From NCBI GenBank assembly GCA_017745175.1, contig JAGHZY010000034.1, forward strand, positions 1 through 45,704: a stretch of DNA of 45,704 nt. The letters are read 5' to 3'. Each line of letters begins with the position of its first letter. The stretch's first letter is position 1. Positions 38,185-45,704 of this stretch are shown in pieces. The notes under the pieces were generated by a model. That model searched no databases, had not been told where the DNA came from, and was given only the letters and a program-made list of their open reading frames with translations. The translations under genes were made by a program, and so were the position numbers. The stretch is from Sphingopyxis sp. (GTDB lineage Bacteria; Pseudomonadota; Alphaproteobacteria; Sphingomonadales; Sphingomonadaceae).

Positions 38185-38424
38185 TCAGCCGAAGTGACGA
38201 CGAAACCAGCCCCGCTTTTTCGGAACGACCGGGGGCTGACCGGAAAGCCGCACCAGATAATTGCCCAGGATAGCCGCCTGCTGTCTGGTCATAAGGAAGC
38301 GAAACAGATCGGGGTCGTGCTTCCTGGCCGCTTCCGAAGACTGCACGCTTTCGAGCCGGAGCATGATACGGTCGCCCGCATCCTGGTGTGTCCAGCCAAC
38401 CAGTGCCCCGAAATTCTCCACCAT
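38185..38424 (-). CDS. Small conserved protein of unknown function
   Basis: 79 residues. ATG 38424 is chosen because GGAGG sits six bases upstream; an in-frame ATG 18 bases earlier would overlap that site. The peptide reads VENFGALVGWTHQDAGDRIM, LRLESVQSSEAARKHDPDLF, RFLMTRQQAAILGNYLVRLS, with a basic aromatic end (KKRGWFRRHFG). No domain is recognised, but the clean start and codon use suggest a real gene. Convergent with ychF. Confidence 0.65.
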   Translation of the reverse strand: MVENFGALVGWTHQDAGDRIMLRLESVQSSEAARKHDPDLFRFLMTRQQAAILGNYLVRLSGQPPVVPKKRGWFRRHFG

Positions 38425-38530
38425 CTCGCCCTCCTCTCTCACGATTTTCGCGCGACCGGTGCCGACAGCCCCCGACGGCTGTACCAGACCTTCGGTGAAA
38501 TGTCGTCTGCGGGGTGGCGGGCGGACGCTC

Positions 38531-38615
38531 GTGCACCCCGGCGAAAGCCCTCCCCAAATTCCTGCGCCAGCCTGGCGCCTTTCCGCACTGGACCCCCGCT
38601 TTCGCCGGGGTACAC
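38531..38615. repeat. REP-like inverted pair
   Basis: Left arm GTGCACCCCGGCGAAAGC (38531-38548) and right arm GCTTTCGCCGGGGTACAC (38598-38615) are inverted copies at 17 of 18 bases, 49 bases apart. The core is a variant of the one at 23495-23571. It lies in a 250-bp gap upstream of the small gene and downstream of the MerR gene; I see nothing else in that gap. Confidence 0.75.
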
Positions 38616-38675
38616 ATCTCTATCGGCCGCAACCGCTCGGTTAGCGGCCTTTTCCGCAAAGGTTCCCATCGCACA

Positions 38676-39077
38676 TCACGGCTCGAATGCCGCCAATATC
38701 GGGCACGGTCCCTTGTCGCTCGCCGCGCATTGATCGGCAAGGCGCGCAAGCGCGGCGCGTGTTTCGGTCATCTGCGCGATCTTTTCATCCAGAACCTCGA
38801 TCCGCGCCCTGGCCAGCGTGCGAACGCGAACGCGATCGTCGCTCGCCTCAAGCGCGAGCAGTTCGGAAATCTCGTCGAGCGTGAAGCCCGACGCCTGCGC
38901 CGAGCGGATAAATTTCAGGCGTCCGAGGTCGTTCGCATCATAGCGGCGAATCCCGCCGCCCCAGCCGTCGCCGCCGGTGCGCGCGGGCGTGCCCATCAAG
39001 CCGCGGCGCTGATAGTAGCGCACGGTTTCGACCCCGACATCGCCCGCAGCCGCCAATTTTCCGATCGTCAATTGCAT
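38676..39077 (-). CDS. MerR-family regulator, two-Cys metal-site type
   Basis: 133 residues from ATG 39077. The winged helix-turn-helix reads TIGKLAAAGDVGVETVRYYQ then RRGLMGTPARTGG, and the coupling helix RRYDANDLGRLKFIRSAQAS. The C-terminal metal loop has Cys117 and Cys125 in DQCAASDKGPCPIL. Mercury MerR has a third Cys at the start of the dimer helix and nine-base-pair-like nine-residue spacing; here that Cys is missing and the spacing is eight, as in CueR. The metal or thiol signal is thus unclear. It is divergent from the glutaredoxin fusion across a mer-type operator. Confidence 0.85.
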   Translation of the reverse strand: MQLTIGKLAAAGDVGVETVRYYQRRGLMGTPARTGGDGWGGGIRRYDANDLGRLKFIRSAQASGFTLDEISELLALEASDDRVRVRTLARARIEVLDEKIAQMTETRAALARLADQCAASDKGPCPILAAFEP

Positions 39078-39080
39078 CGC

Positions 39081-39111
39081 TTGACTCCGTACCATGGTAC
39101 GGACGCTATAT
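39081..39111 (+). promoter_or_regulatory. MerR-type operator/promoter
   Basis: TTGACT (39081-39086), then a 19-base spacer, then CTATAT (39106-39111). The spacer holds a perfect 16-bp palindrome CCGTACCATGGTACGG (39087-39102). The 19-base spacing and GTACGG half sites are those of the classical mer operator, where MerR untwists the DNA to activate. A start site about seven bases after -10 would fall at or just before the ATG at 39119. Confidence 0.85.
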
Positions 39112-39118
39112 GGGGTGC

Positions 39119-39856
39119 ATGACAAAACAGGCAACCCTCCATCGCATGGTCATGCCCGGGCACACCTGCCCCTATGGCCTCAAATCCAAACATCTGCTCG
39201 AAAGCCGTGGTTTCACGGTCGACGATCGCTGGCTGACGACGCGCGAGGAAACCGACGCGTTCAAGGCACAGCATGGTGTCAAGACGACGCCGCAGACCTT
39301 CATCGACGGCGTCCGGATCGGCGGCCATGACGATCTCCGCCGTCATTTCGGGCTGAAGGTCGCCGACCCCGACGCGACCAGCTACACGCCCGTGATCGCA
39401 CTCTTCTCCATGACCGCCCTGATGGCGCTCGCCGCGAGCTTCGCGGTCGAGGGCGACGCCTTCACTCTCCGTGCCGCCGAATGGTTCATCTCGTTCAGCA
39501 TGATCGTGCTCGCGCTTCTGAAATTACAGGACGTCGACAAGTTCGCGACGATGTTCCTGAACTACGACCTGCTCGCCAAGCGCTGGGTGCCCTACGCGAG
39601 TATCTATCCCTTCGCCGAAGGCCTCGCGGGGGTGCTGATGACCGCGCATGCCCTGCCCTGGCTGTCGATCCCGCTGGCGCTGTTCATCGGCGGAATCGGC
39701 GCGGTGTCGGTGTTCAAGGCGGTCTATATCGACAAGCGCGACATCAAATGCGCGTGCGTCGGCGGCAGCAGCAAGGTGCCGCTGGGCTTCGTCTCGCTGA
39801 CCGAAAATGTCATGATGGTCGCGATGGCTTTGTGGATGGCGCGAATGTGGTTCTGA
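39119..39856 (+). CDS. Glutaredoxin-MauE-like membrane fusion
   Basis: 245 residues. An N-terminal glutaredoxin domain (about 3-78) has the active site Cys17-Pro-Tyr-Gly, so it is monothiol, plus the cis-Pro segment TTPQTFIDGVRIGGHDDL. Four membrane segments follow (about 90-110, 122-136, 160-178, 182-202) as in MauE/DoxX-type redox membrane proteins. After the third loop a conserved Cys211-Ala-Cys213 motif (KCACVGGSS) could form a redox or metal pair. ATG 39110 lies within the -10 box, so ATG 39119 is chosen, giving an essentially leaderless mRNA. Function is likely thiol or metal stress handling under MerR control (inference). Confidence 0.8.
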   Translation: MTKQATLHRMVMPGHTCPYGLKSKHLLESRGFTVDDRWLTTREETDAFKAQHGVKTTPQTFIDGVRIGGHDDLRRHFGLKVADPDATSYTPVIALFSMTALMALAASFAVEGDAFTLRAAEWFISFSMIVLALLKLQDVDKFATMFLNYDLLAKRWVPYASIYPFAEGLAGVLMTAHALPWLSIPLALFIGGIGAVSVFKAVYIDKRDIKCACVGGSSKVPLGFVSLTENVMMVAMALWMARMWF

Positions 39857-39887
39857 TCCCCGGCCGCATCGATCATTGATGAAACAT

Positions 39888-39936
39888 ATGGCTGGGCTAT
39901 CAGGAGCTTCGATTCGCCTCCACGGAGCCCAGCCAT
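39888..39936 (+). promoter_or_regulatory. Stem-loop covering the phoD start codon
   Basis: ATGGCTGGGCT (39888-39898) is a perfect inverted copy of AGCCCAGCCAT (39926-39936), which includes the AT of the phoD ATG. The 11-bp GC-rich stem would hide the start codon and part of the GGAG ribosome site; the loop is 27 bases. It could lower or regulate phoD translation. Confidence 0.55.
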
Positions 39937-41503
39937 GTTCAACCGCCGCCATTTCCTTGCCGGGGCCACGCTCGCCGGTCTTGCCGCCCCCGCGATCCTG
40001 CGCGCCGAGGGTGGCATCTTCCGCGAATTTCCGTTCAGCCTCGGTGTCGCGGCGGGCGACCCGGCGAGCAACGGCTTCGTCATCTGGACGCGCCTCGCGC
40101 CCGAACCGATGGAGCGCCACGGCGGGATGCCGCTCGCGAACTTCCCCGTCGACTGGGAGGTCGCGAGCGACAGCGGCTTTCGCGACGTCGTCGCCAAGGG
40201 TACCGAACTCGCACGCCCCGAACTGGCGCACAGCGTTCACGTCGAGGTGGCCGGACTTCAGCCCGACCGGCCCTATTATTACCGCTTTACCGCGGCTGGC
40301 GAGCGCAGCCTGCGCGGCCGCGCGCGCACCCTGCCCGCTCCCGGCGCAAAAGCCGACGCGCTGAAATTCGGCGTCGCGGGATGCCAGCATTTCGAGGCGG
40401 GATTTTTCGGCGCCTATCGCCACCTCGCGCGCGAGGACCTTGCCTTCGTCTATCATTATGGCGACTTCATCTACGAATATAGCGAGGAATATCTGTTCAA
40501 CACCGGCCTGCCGACGCGACCGGTGCGCAAGCACGCCTTCCGCGCCCTGGTCGACGTCAACGACTTCCGTACCGCCTATGCCCAGCAGCTTGGCGACATC
40601 GACCTGCAGGCGGCGCGTTCGGTCCACGCCTTTCTGTCGAGCTTCGACGATCACGAAATCCGCAACGACTGGGTCTCCGACATCGACAACTGGAAGCTCG
40701 GACTCGACGTCAACGACCCCGAAGCCGCGCCGCCCGAGGTCTTCATGCTCAAGAAGCAGGCGGCGATGCAGGCGTGGTACGAACATATGCCTGTACGCAA
40801 GGCGCTGTTGCCGCGCGGCGGCATGGTCGCGATGAACCGCGAGTTCCGCTGGGGCGATTTGATGGCGATGCAATTGCTCGACACGCGCCAATATCGCAGC
40901 GACCAGCCGTGCGACGACGGCTTCAAACCCGCCTGCCCGGGCGTGTTCGACAGGAATGCACAGGTGCTCGGCAAGGCGCAGGAGGAATGGCTCGGCCGCA
41001 ACCTCGCGAAGGGCGGTGCGACGTGGAACGCCTTTGCGCAGCAGATCACGATGATGTCGCTCGACCGGCGCCGCAAGGCCGAAGAGCCGAAAAAGGTCCT
41101 CAATCTCGACAGCTGGGCGGGCTATGAAGCGCCGCGCGAGCGCATCCTGTCGCGCATGGCGGGATTGAAGAACAATGTCGTGCTCACCGGCGACGAGCAT
41201 CAGAATTTCTGCGGCGATCTGGTGGCCAAAGACAAGGTGGTCGGCGCCGAATTTGTTGCGACGTCCATCTCGAGCGGCGGCGACGGCAGCGATCAGCGCA
41301 ACGGCACCGATACCTTCCTGAAACTCAACCCCGAGCTCAAATTCGCGAACGACCAGCGCGGCTATGTCGTGTGCGACGTCAATCGCGACGCATGGCAGAC
41401 GCATTTCATGGTCGTCGACAAGGTGACGACGCCGGTGAACACGCTGTCGAAGCGTGCGACGGGGGTGGTCGAGCGCGATCTCGCCGGAATCAAGATGGCC
41501 TGA
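39935..41503 (+). CDS. phoD: PhoD-type alkaline phosphatase/phosphodiesterase
   Basis: 522 residues. A Tat signal (FNRRHFLAGATLAGLAAPAI) is followed by an N-terminal fibronectin-like domain and the PhoD metallophosphatase domain: FGVAGCQHFEAGFF, VYHYGDFIYEYSEE, FLSSFDDHEIRNDWVSDI, LTGDEHQNFCGDL. The acidic and His residues of these blocks bind Ca and Fe in known PhoD. It releases phosphate from organic phosphates in the periplasm or outside. The start codon is inside a stem-loop. It precedes an NPP-type gene by 42 bases. Confidence 0.93.
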   Translation: MFNRRHFLAGATLAGLAAPAILRAEGGIFREFPFSLGVAAGDPASNGFVIWTRLAPEPMERHGGMPLANFPVDWEVASDSGFRDVVAKGTELARPELAHSVHVEVAGLQPDRPYYYRFTAAGERSLRGRARTLPAPGAKADALKFGVAGCQHFEAGFFGAYRHLAREDLAFVYHYGDFIYEYSEEYLFNTGLPTRPVRKHAFRALVDVNDFRTAYAQQLGDIDLQAARSVHAFLSSFDDHEIRNDWVSDIDNWKLGLDVNDPEAAPPEVFMLKKQAAMQAWYEHMPVRKALLPRGGMVAMNREFRWGDLMAMQLLDTRQYRSDQPCDDGFKPACPGVFDRNAQVLGKAQEEWLGRNLAKGGATWNAFAQQITMMSLDRRRKAEEPKKVLNLDSWAGYEAPRERILSRMAGLKNNVVLTGDEHQNFCGDLVAKDKVVGAEFVATSISSGGDGSDQRNGTDTFLKLNPELKFANDQRGYVVCDVNRDAWQTHFMVVDKVTTPVNTLSKRATGVVERDLAGIKMA

Positions 41504-41545
41504 TGTGTCGCCGGACGGTCACATAAGAGCCATAGCGGCCCCGGC

Positions 41546-42742
41546 ATGACCCGTTTCCTTTCGCTGATCCTCACGCTCTTCCTCTCTCTCGCGGCGCAAG
41601 CGCAGGAAGCGAGCGAGCGCAAGCCCGTCACCATCCTCATTTCGATCGACGGCTTCCGCGCCGACTATCTCGATCGCGGGATCACGCCGAACCTGTCGCG
41701 GCTCGCCGCCGAAGGCGCTCGCGGCAAGCTGCGCCCATCCTTCCCTACCAAGACCTTCCCCAACCATTATGCGATCGTCACCGGCAAGCGGCCTGACACC
41801 AACGGCATCGTCGGCAACAACATGATCGACCCGCGGCGTCCCGACGTGCGGTTCAGCCTTGGCGATCCGAAACAATCGCTCGATCCCTTCTGGTGGGACG
41901 AAGCCGAACCGGCGTGGGTCACCGCGGGCAAGGCGGGCGTGAGAAGCGCGACGATGTTCTGGCCGGGCAGCGAGGTCGCGATCCACGAGAGCCGGCCGCC
42001 CGACTGGCTGCGCTATGACGCAGAGGTCGGCTATGCGCAGCGGGTCAACACGGTCCTCGACTGGATGCGGCGCTCCGCCGACATCCGTCCCGCCTTCGTC
42101 ACCCTCTATTTCGAAGCTGTCGACGATGCCGGGCACAAGTTCGGTCCCGACAGCGCCGAGGTGAACGCCGCGATCGCCGAAGTCGATGCGCGCATCGGCG
42201 ACCTCACCGCCGGCTTCGCGGCGATGGGGCAACCCGCGCGGATGATCGTGGTCGCCGACCACGGGATGCGCGCGATCGACGAAAGCCGCGTGATCCAGCT
42301 CGCCGACCTGATCGACCTGCCAAGCATCATCGCGGTCGAGACCGGCCCCTATGCCGCAATCGAACCCGCCGCGGGAACCGACAACCGGGTGTATGAAGCG
42401 CTGCTGAAACCGCACGCACATATGGCGTGCAGCCGCCGCGAAGAGCTGCCGAAGCGATTGCACTACGGCCAAAACCCGCGCATCGCCGCAATCATCTGCA
42501 TCGCCGAACCCGGCTGGTCGATCATCGCGGGCACGCCGACCTGGCCCGTCAGGGGCGGCGCGCACGGATATGACAATCAGGATCCCGAAATGCTCGCGCT
42601 GTTCGTCGCGAGCGGCACCAGCCTCAAGGGCGATATCGGCATCGTCGACAATATCGAGGTCTATCCGCTGCTGATGCGGCTTATCGGGGTCGCGCCACTG
42701 CCGAGCGATGCGACGGGCGTGCTGGTCAAGCGCCTACCTTAG
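41546..42742 (+). CDS. NPP-type nucleotide pyrophosphatase/phosphodiesterase
   Basis: 398 residues. A signal peptide (MTRFLSLILTLFLSLAAQAQ) precedes the alkaline phosphatase-superfamily fold: Asp35 in ISIDGFR, the nucleophile Thr70 in PTKTFPNHY, YFEAVDDAGHKFGPDS and VADHGM, together the two-zinc site. It should hydrolyse nucleotide or phosphodiester bonds. With phoX and phoD it suggests organic-phosphate use. Its 3' end overlaps the convergent exported-protein gene by nine bases. Confidence 0.93.
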   Translation: MTRFLSLILTLFLSLAAQAQEASERKPVTILISIDGFRADYLDRGITPNLSRLAAEGARGKLRPSFPTKTFPNHYAIVTGKRPDTNGIVGNNMIDPRRPDVRFSLGDPKQSLDPFWWDEAEPAWVTAGKAGVRSATMFWPGSEVAIHESRPPDWLRYDAEVGYAQRVNTVLDWMRRSADIRPAFVTLYFEAVDDAGHKFGPDSAEVNAAIAEVDARIGDLTAGFAAMGQPARMIVVADHGMRAIDESRVIQLADLIDLPSIIAVETGPYAAIEPAAGTDNRVYEALLKPHAHMACSRREELPKRLHYGQNPRIAAIICIAEPGWSIIAGTPTWPVRGGAHGYDNQDPEMLALFVASGTSLKGDIGIVDNIEVYPLLMRLIGVAPLPSDATGVLVKRLP

Positions 42743-43273
42743 CCAGTCGCGCAGCACCGCCATCGCGTGGATCGACACGGTCGGCGCGTTGACGATCTGA
42801 AGCTGGTAGCGCCCCTGCGTCACATCGAATTCGACCATCTTGCGGATGCCCGAGCAGGCGGGGCCGTGCCCGTGGGTGAGCGACTTCACGATGACACCGT
42901 CGCGAACGAGGTCGATCCACGCACCCGCATCGAGCGCGACGACAAGCCGCCCCGCCCTCTTCACATCGATCGGGATCATCCCGCCGAACTTGTGGACATC
43001 GGGTTTGCGTTCGGGGGCGACGCCATAGCGCAGACTTTCGAACCTGTGCAGCGGTAGCGCCGTTCGCGCGGCGCCAAGCGGTGACCATTCGGCACCAAGC
43101 TCATCGCCATAGGCATAGATTGTCCTGCCCGACGCATCGCGGGACCAGCCCGCCAGTTCGGGCGGCAGGACGGGCGCGGCGGGACAGGCCGTTGGGGGTT
43201 TTTCGGCCGTTGCGGCAAACGCGGTCGCGGGCAAGAGTGCGGCCAGCGAAGCGGCGACGATCCGAGCCTTCAT
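42734..43273 (-). CDS. Exported protein of unknown function
   Basis: 179 residues. ATG 43273 follows GGGAGGAAA, which lies in the 3' end of mutL; the mutL stop is one base before the start, so translation is coupled. A signal peptide (MKARIVAASLAALLPATAFA) precedes a beta-rich body (YAYGDELGAEWSPLGAARTA, DVKRAGRLVVALDAGAWIDL, GRYQLQIVNAPTVSIHAMAV). Two cysteines remain after cleavage. No domain recognised; coupling to mutL is probably historical. Confidence 0.75.
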   Translation of the reverse strand: MKARIVAASLAALLPATAFAATAEKPPTACPAAPVLPPELAGWSRDASGRTIYAYGDELGAEWSPLGAARTALPLHRFESLRYGVAPERKPDVHKFGGMIPIDVKRAGRLVVALDAGAWIDLVRDGVIVKSLTHGHGPACSGIRKMVEFDVTQGRYQLQIVNAPTVSIHAMAVLRDWLR

Positions 43274-43274
43274 C

Positions 43275-45095
43275 CTATTTCCTCCCGAATAATTTCTCGA
43301 CATCGTCCATGGCGAGTTTGACCCACGTCGGCCGCCCATGATTGCACTGCCCCGAATGCGGCGTAACCTCCATCGTACGGAGCAGCGCGTTCATTTCGGC
43401 AACGCTCAGCGTGCGCCCGGCCCGCACCGATCCATGGCACGCCATCGTCGCGGCGACCAGTTCGAGCCGCTCGCTGAGGCCGAGCGCAGCATCATAGCCC
43501 GCAAGGTCGTCGGCAATGTCGGTGACAAGCCTCTGGCAGTCGATCGCGCCGAGCATCGCGGGGGTTGCGCGGACCATCACCGCGGCGGGGCCGAAGCGCT
43601 CGATCGCGACCCCGAGCGCGGCGAGCTGCGGTGCCGCGGCCTCGAGCCGGTCGCACGCGGGCTCGTCGAGTTCGACGACCTCGGGCAGCAGCAACCCCTG
43701 CGACGGCACAGCCTGCCCGCTCATCCCGCGGCGGAGCTGCTCGAGCACGAGCCGTTCGTGTGCGGCATGCTGGTCGACGATGACGAGGCCGTCTTCGGCC
43801 TCGGCGACGATATAGGTTTTCGCGATCTGCCCGCGCGCGATGCCGAGCGGATGCGCCTCGGCTTCCGGTACCGGCACGGTCGCGGGTTCGGCGCGGCCCA
43901 TCGGCAGGGCGTCGCGCGGCGGCGCGAAATCGACGATGCGGTCGCGCAGCAGCGCCGTCGTCGCACCACCTTCCGCGCCGAACGCAGGCGAAGGCGGGTT
44001 TTGCGAGTGAGCCACATGCGTCGCGAACAGTGTCGGCGCCGACGGTTGCGGCGCGACGGGCTCCTGCTGCCACGCCGCGAGCGCCGCCTCGGCGGGGCGC
44101 TGGACGCTGCGGAAGCCATGCTCGTCGAGCGCACGGCGAAGGCCGCCGACAATCATCCCGCGAACAAGCTGCGGGTCGCGAAAACGCACCTCGGTTTTCG
44201 CCGGGTGGACGTTCACATCGACCTCGCTCGTCGGCACGTCGAGGAACAGCGCAACAACGGGGTGGCGATCGCGCGCGAGCAGGTCGGCATAGGCGCCGCG
44301 CAGCGCGCCGACGAGCAGCCGGTCCTTCACCGGACGCCCGTTGACGAACAGATATTGATGGTCGGCAATCCCGCGATTGTAGGTCGGCAGGCTGATCACA
44401 CCGCCCAGATGCACCTCGCCGCGATCGATATCGACCCCGATGCTGTTCGCGGCCAGATCGCGCTGCGTCAGCGCCGCGACGCGCGAAAGCTGGTCCTGCC
44501 CGCCCTGGACGTCGAGCACGCGGCGCCCGTCATGCTCGACGGTGAAGCCGATGTCGGGCCGCGCCATCGCGAGGCGCCGTATGGAATCGAGGCAGGCAGC
44601 ATATTCGCTGCGCCCGCTGCGCAGGAACTTGCGCCGCGCCGGGACGCGCGCGAACAGATCCTCGACCATCACGCGCGTGCCCTTTGCCAGCGCCGCGGGC
44701 CCTTCAGCCACCACCGCGCCATTGTCGACAACGCGTTTCCAGCCGTCACCACCCGCGACCCGGCTTTCGAGCGTCAGCCGCGCAACGCTTGCGATCGACG
44801 GCAACGCCTCGCCGCGGAAGCCCATCGTCGTGACATCCTCGATCGCGTCGGTGGGCAGCTTCGACGTCGCATGACGCTCGAGCGCGAGCGCCATATCGGC
44901 GGCGGTCATGCCGCAACCGTCATCCTCGACCTCGAGCCGTGAAATTCCGCCCTCGGCGATTCGCACCGAAATACGAGTCGAACCGGCATCGATAGCGTTT
45001 TCAACCAGTTCCTTGAGCGCTGCAGCGGGTCTTTCAACCACTTCACCGGCTGCGATCCGATTTACTAGCTTTTCCGGCAGGCGACGTATTGACAT
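43275..45095 (-). CDS. mutL: DNA mismatch repair protein MutL
   Basis: 606 residues. The GHKL ATPase has ELVENAIDAGSTRI (30-43), EDDGCGM (57-63) and TMGFRGEAL (90-98). The C-terminal dimer domain carries the endonuclease motif Asp441-Gln-His-Ala-x2-Glu447-x4-Glu452, and the ending ACHGSVRAGR and CNHGRPTWVKL blocks. It is therefore an endonuclease-type MutL, in line with the absence of MutH in alphaproteobacteria. ATG 45095 is the standard start (MSIRRLPEKLVNRIAAGEVV). Confidence 0.97.
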   Translation of the reverse strand: MSIRRLPEKLVNRIAAGEVVERPAAALKELVENAIDAGSTRISVRIAEGGISRLEVEDDGCGMTAADMALALERHATSKLPTDAIEDVTTMGFRGEALPSIASVARLTLESRVAGGDGWKRVVDNGAVVAEGPAALAKGTRVMVEDLFARVPARRKFLRSGRSEYAACLDSIRRLAMARPDIGFTVEHDGRRVLDVQGGQDQLSRVAALTQRDLAANSIGVDIDRGEVHLGGVISLPTYNRGIADHQYLFVNGRPVKDRLLVGALRGAYADLLARDRHPVVALFLDVPTSEVDVNVHPAKTEVRFRDPQLVRGMIVGGLRRALDEHGFRSVQRPAEAALAAWQQEPVAPQPSAPTLFATHVAHSQNPPSPAFGAEGGATTALLRDRIVDFAPPRDALPMGRAEPATVPVPEAEAHPLGIARGQIAKTYIVAEAEDGLVIVDQHAAHERLVLEQLRRGMSGQAVPSQGLLLPEVVELDEPACDRLEAAAPQLAALGVAIERFGPAAVMVRATPAMLGAIDCQRLVTDIADDLAGYDAALGLSERLELVAATMACHGSVRAGRTLSVAEMNALLRTMEVTPHSGQCNHGRPTWVKLAMDDVEKLFGRK

Positions 45096-45230
45096 GGCCG
45101 CTCTCCTAGCGCAGTCGAACGCAAATCGCGACCCATCCGCACAGCCCTGATCATTTTGTCCAGCCACCCCCTGTGGACGAGCCGGAATCTCCCCCTGATT
45201 GCAGCTGTCGCCGGCCGGGCGCACGGGTAA

Positions 45231-45704
<474 letters not shown>

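Noticed and set aside
41503..41528. Possible Pho box before the NPP-type gene
   Set aside because: GTGTCGC and CGGTCAC have the right spacing but match poorly, and the gene is likely read from the phoD transcript.

Overview
The window looks like ordinary chromosome of an aerobic, GC-rich alphaproteobacterium of the sphingomonad type (Sphingopyxis-like; this is inference). The grounds are the gene strings cpoB-tilS-ftsH, glyQ-glyS-ppdK and rplY-pth, an endonuclease-type MutL, a UrcA-family protein, and REP-like inverted repeats built on CCCCGCGAAGGC-type cores. No phage, insertion sequence, CRISPR array or rRNA gene is visible. Three tRNA genes are present: Thr-GGT, Ser-GGA and Arg-ACG.

Layout. 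1-7.6 kb: the start of a lipoprotein gene running off the left edge, then a rightward run of a RodZ-like anchor protein, cpoB, tilS, ftsH, a small exported protein, a 26-codon ORF coupled to a DUF3800 gene, and a methyltransferase that ends at a strong terminator. 7.6-15.6 kb: rpoZ and an exported protein (leftward), a phospholipase D/cardiolipin-synthase-like enzyme convergent with a PmtA-like methyltransferase, an MFS transporter, a Cdc48/p97-type double AAA ATPase, and a LysR regulator. 15.6-19.8 kb: a TIGR04325-type methyltransferase and a secreted beta-helix protein of AT-richer composition, tRNA-Thr, a 42-residue protein, DUF1905, a cyclophilin-like protein and tRNA-Ser. 19.9-23.5 kb: LysR plus acyl-CoA dehydrogenase, tRNA-Arg, and a DUF1214/DUF1254 pair. 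23.5-29.5 kb: ppdK, glyS and glyQ, all leftward, with a terminator-like hairpin in the glyQ leader. 29.5-32.8 kb: a UrcA-family gene behind a palindromic promoter, an XRE regulator overlapping a membrane-protein gene, and two tandem TraB/GumN proteins. 32.8-38.4 kb: rplY and pth, then phoX behind a Pho-box-like site, a CAP-domain protein, ychF and a small conserved protein. 38.5-45.7 kb: a REP pair, a MerR regulator divergent from a glutaredoxin-membrane fusion across a mer-type operator, phoD, a nucleotide pyrophosphatase, an exported protein, mutL and the start of mreB.

How genes relate. Envelope growth and division (RodZ-like, CpoB, FtsH, MreB), translation (TilS, GlyQS, RplY, Pth, YchF, tRNAs) and organic-phosphate scavenging (PhoX, PhoD, NPP phosphodiesterase) are the main themes. 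The most informative non-coding signals are the mer-type operator with a probable leaderless transcript, the stem-loop over the phoD start codon, the glyQ leader hairpin, the 16-bp palindrome at the urcA-family promoter, and two REP-like inverted pairs. I found no clear new multi-gene defence or mobile system. The best candidates for undescribed biology are the 26-codon ORF/DUF3800 pair, the MerR/glutaredoxin-membrane unit, the XRE/membrane pair and the bacterial Cdc48.
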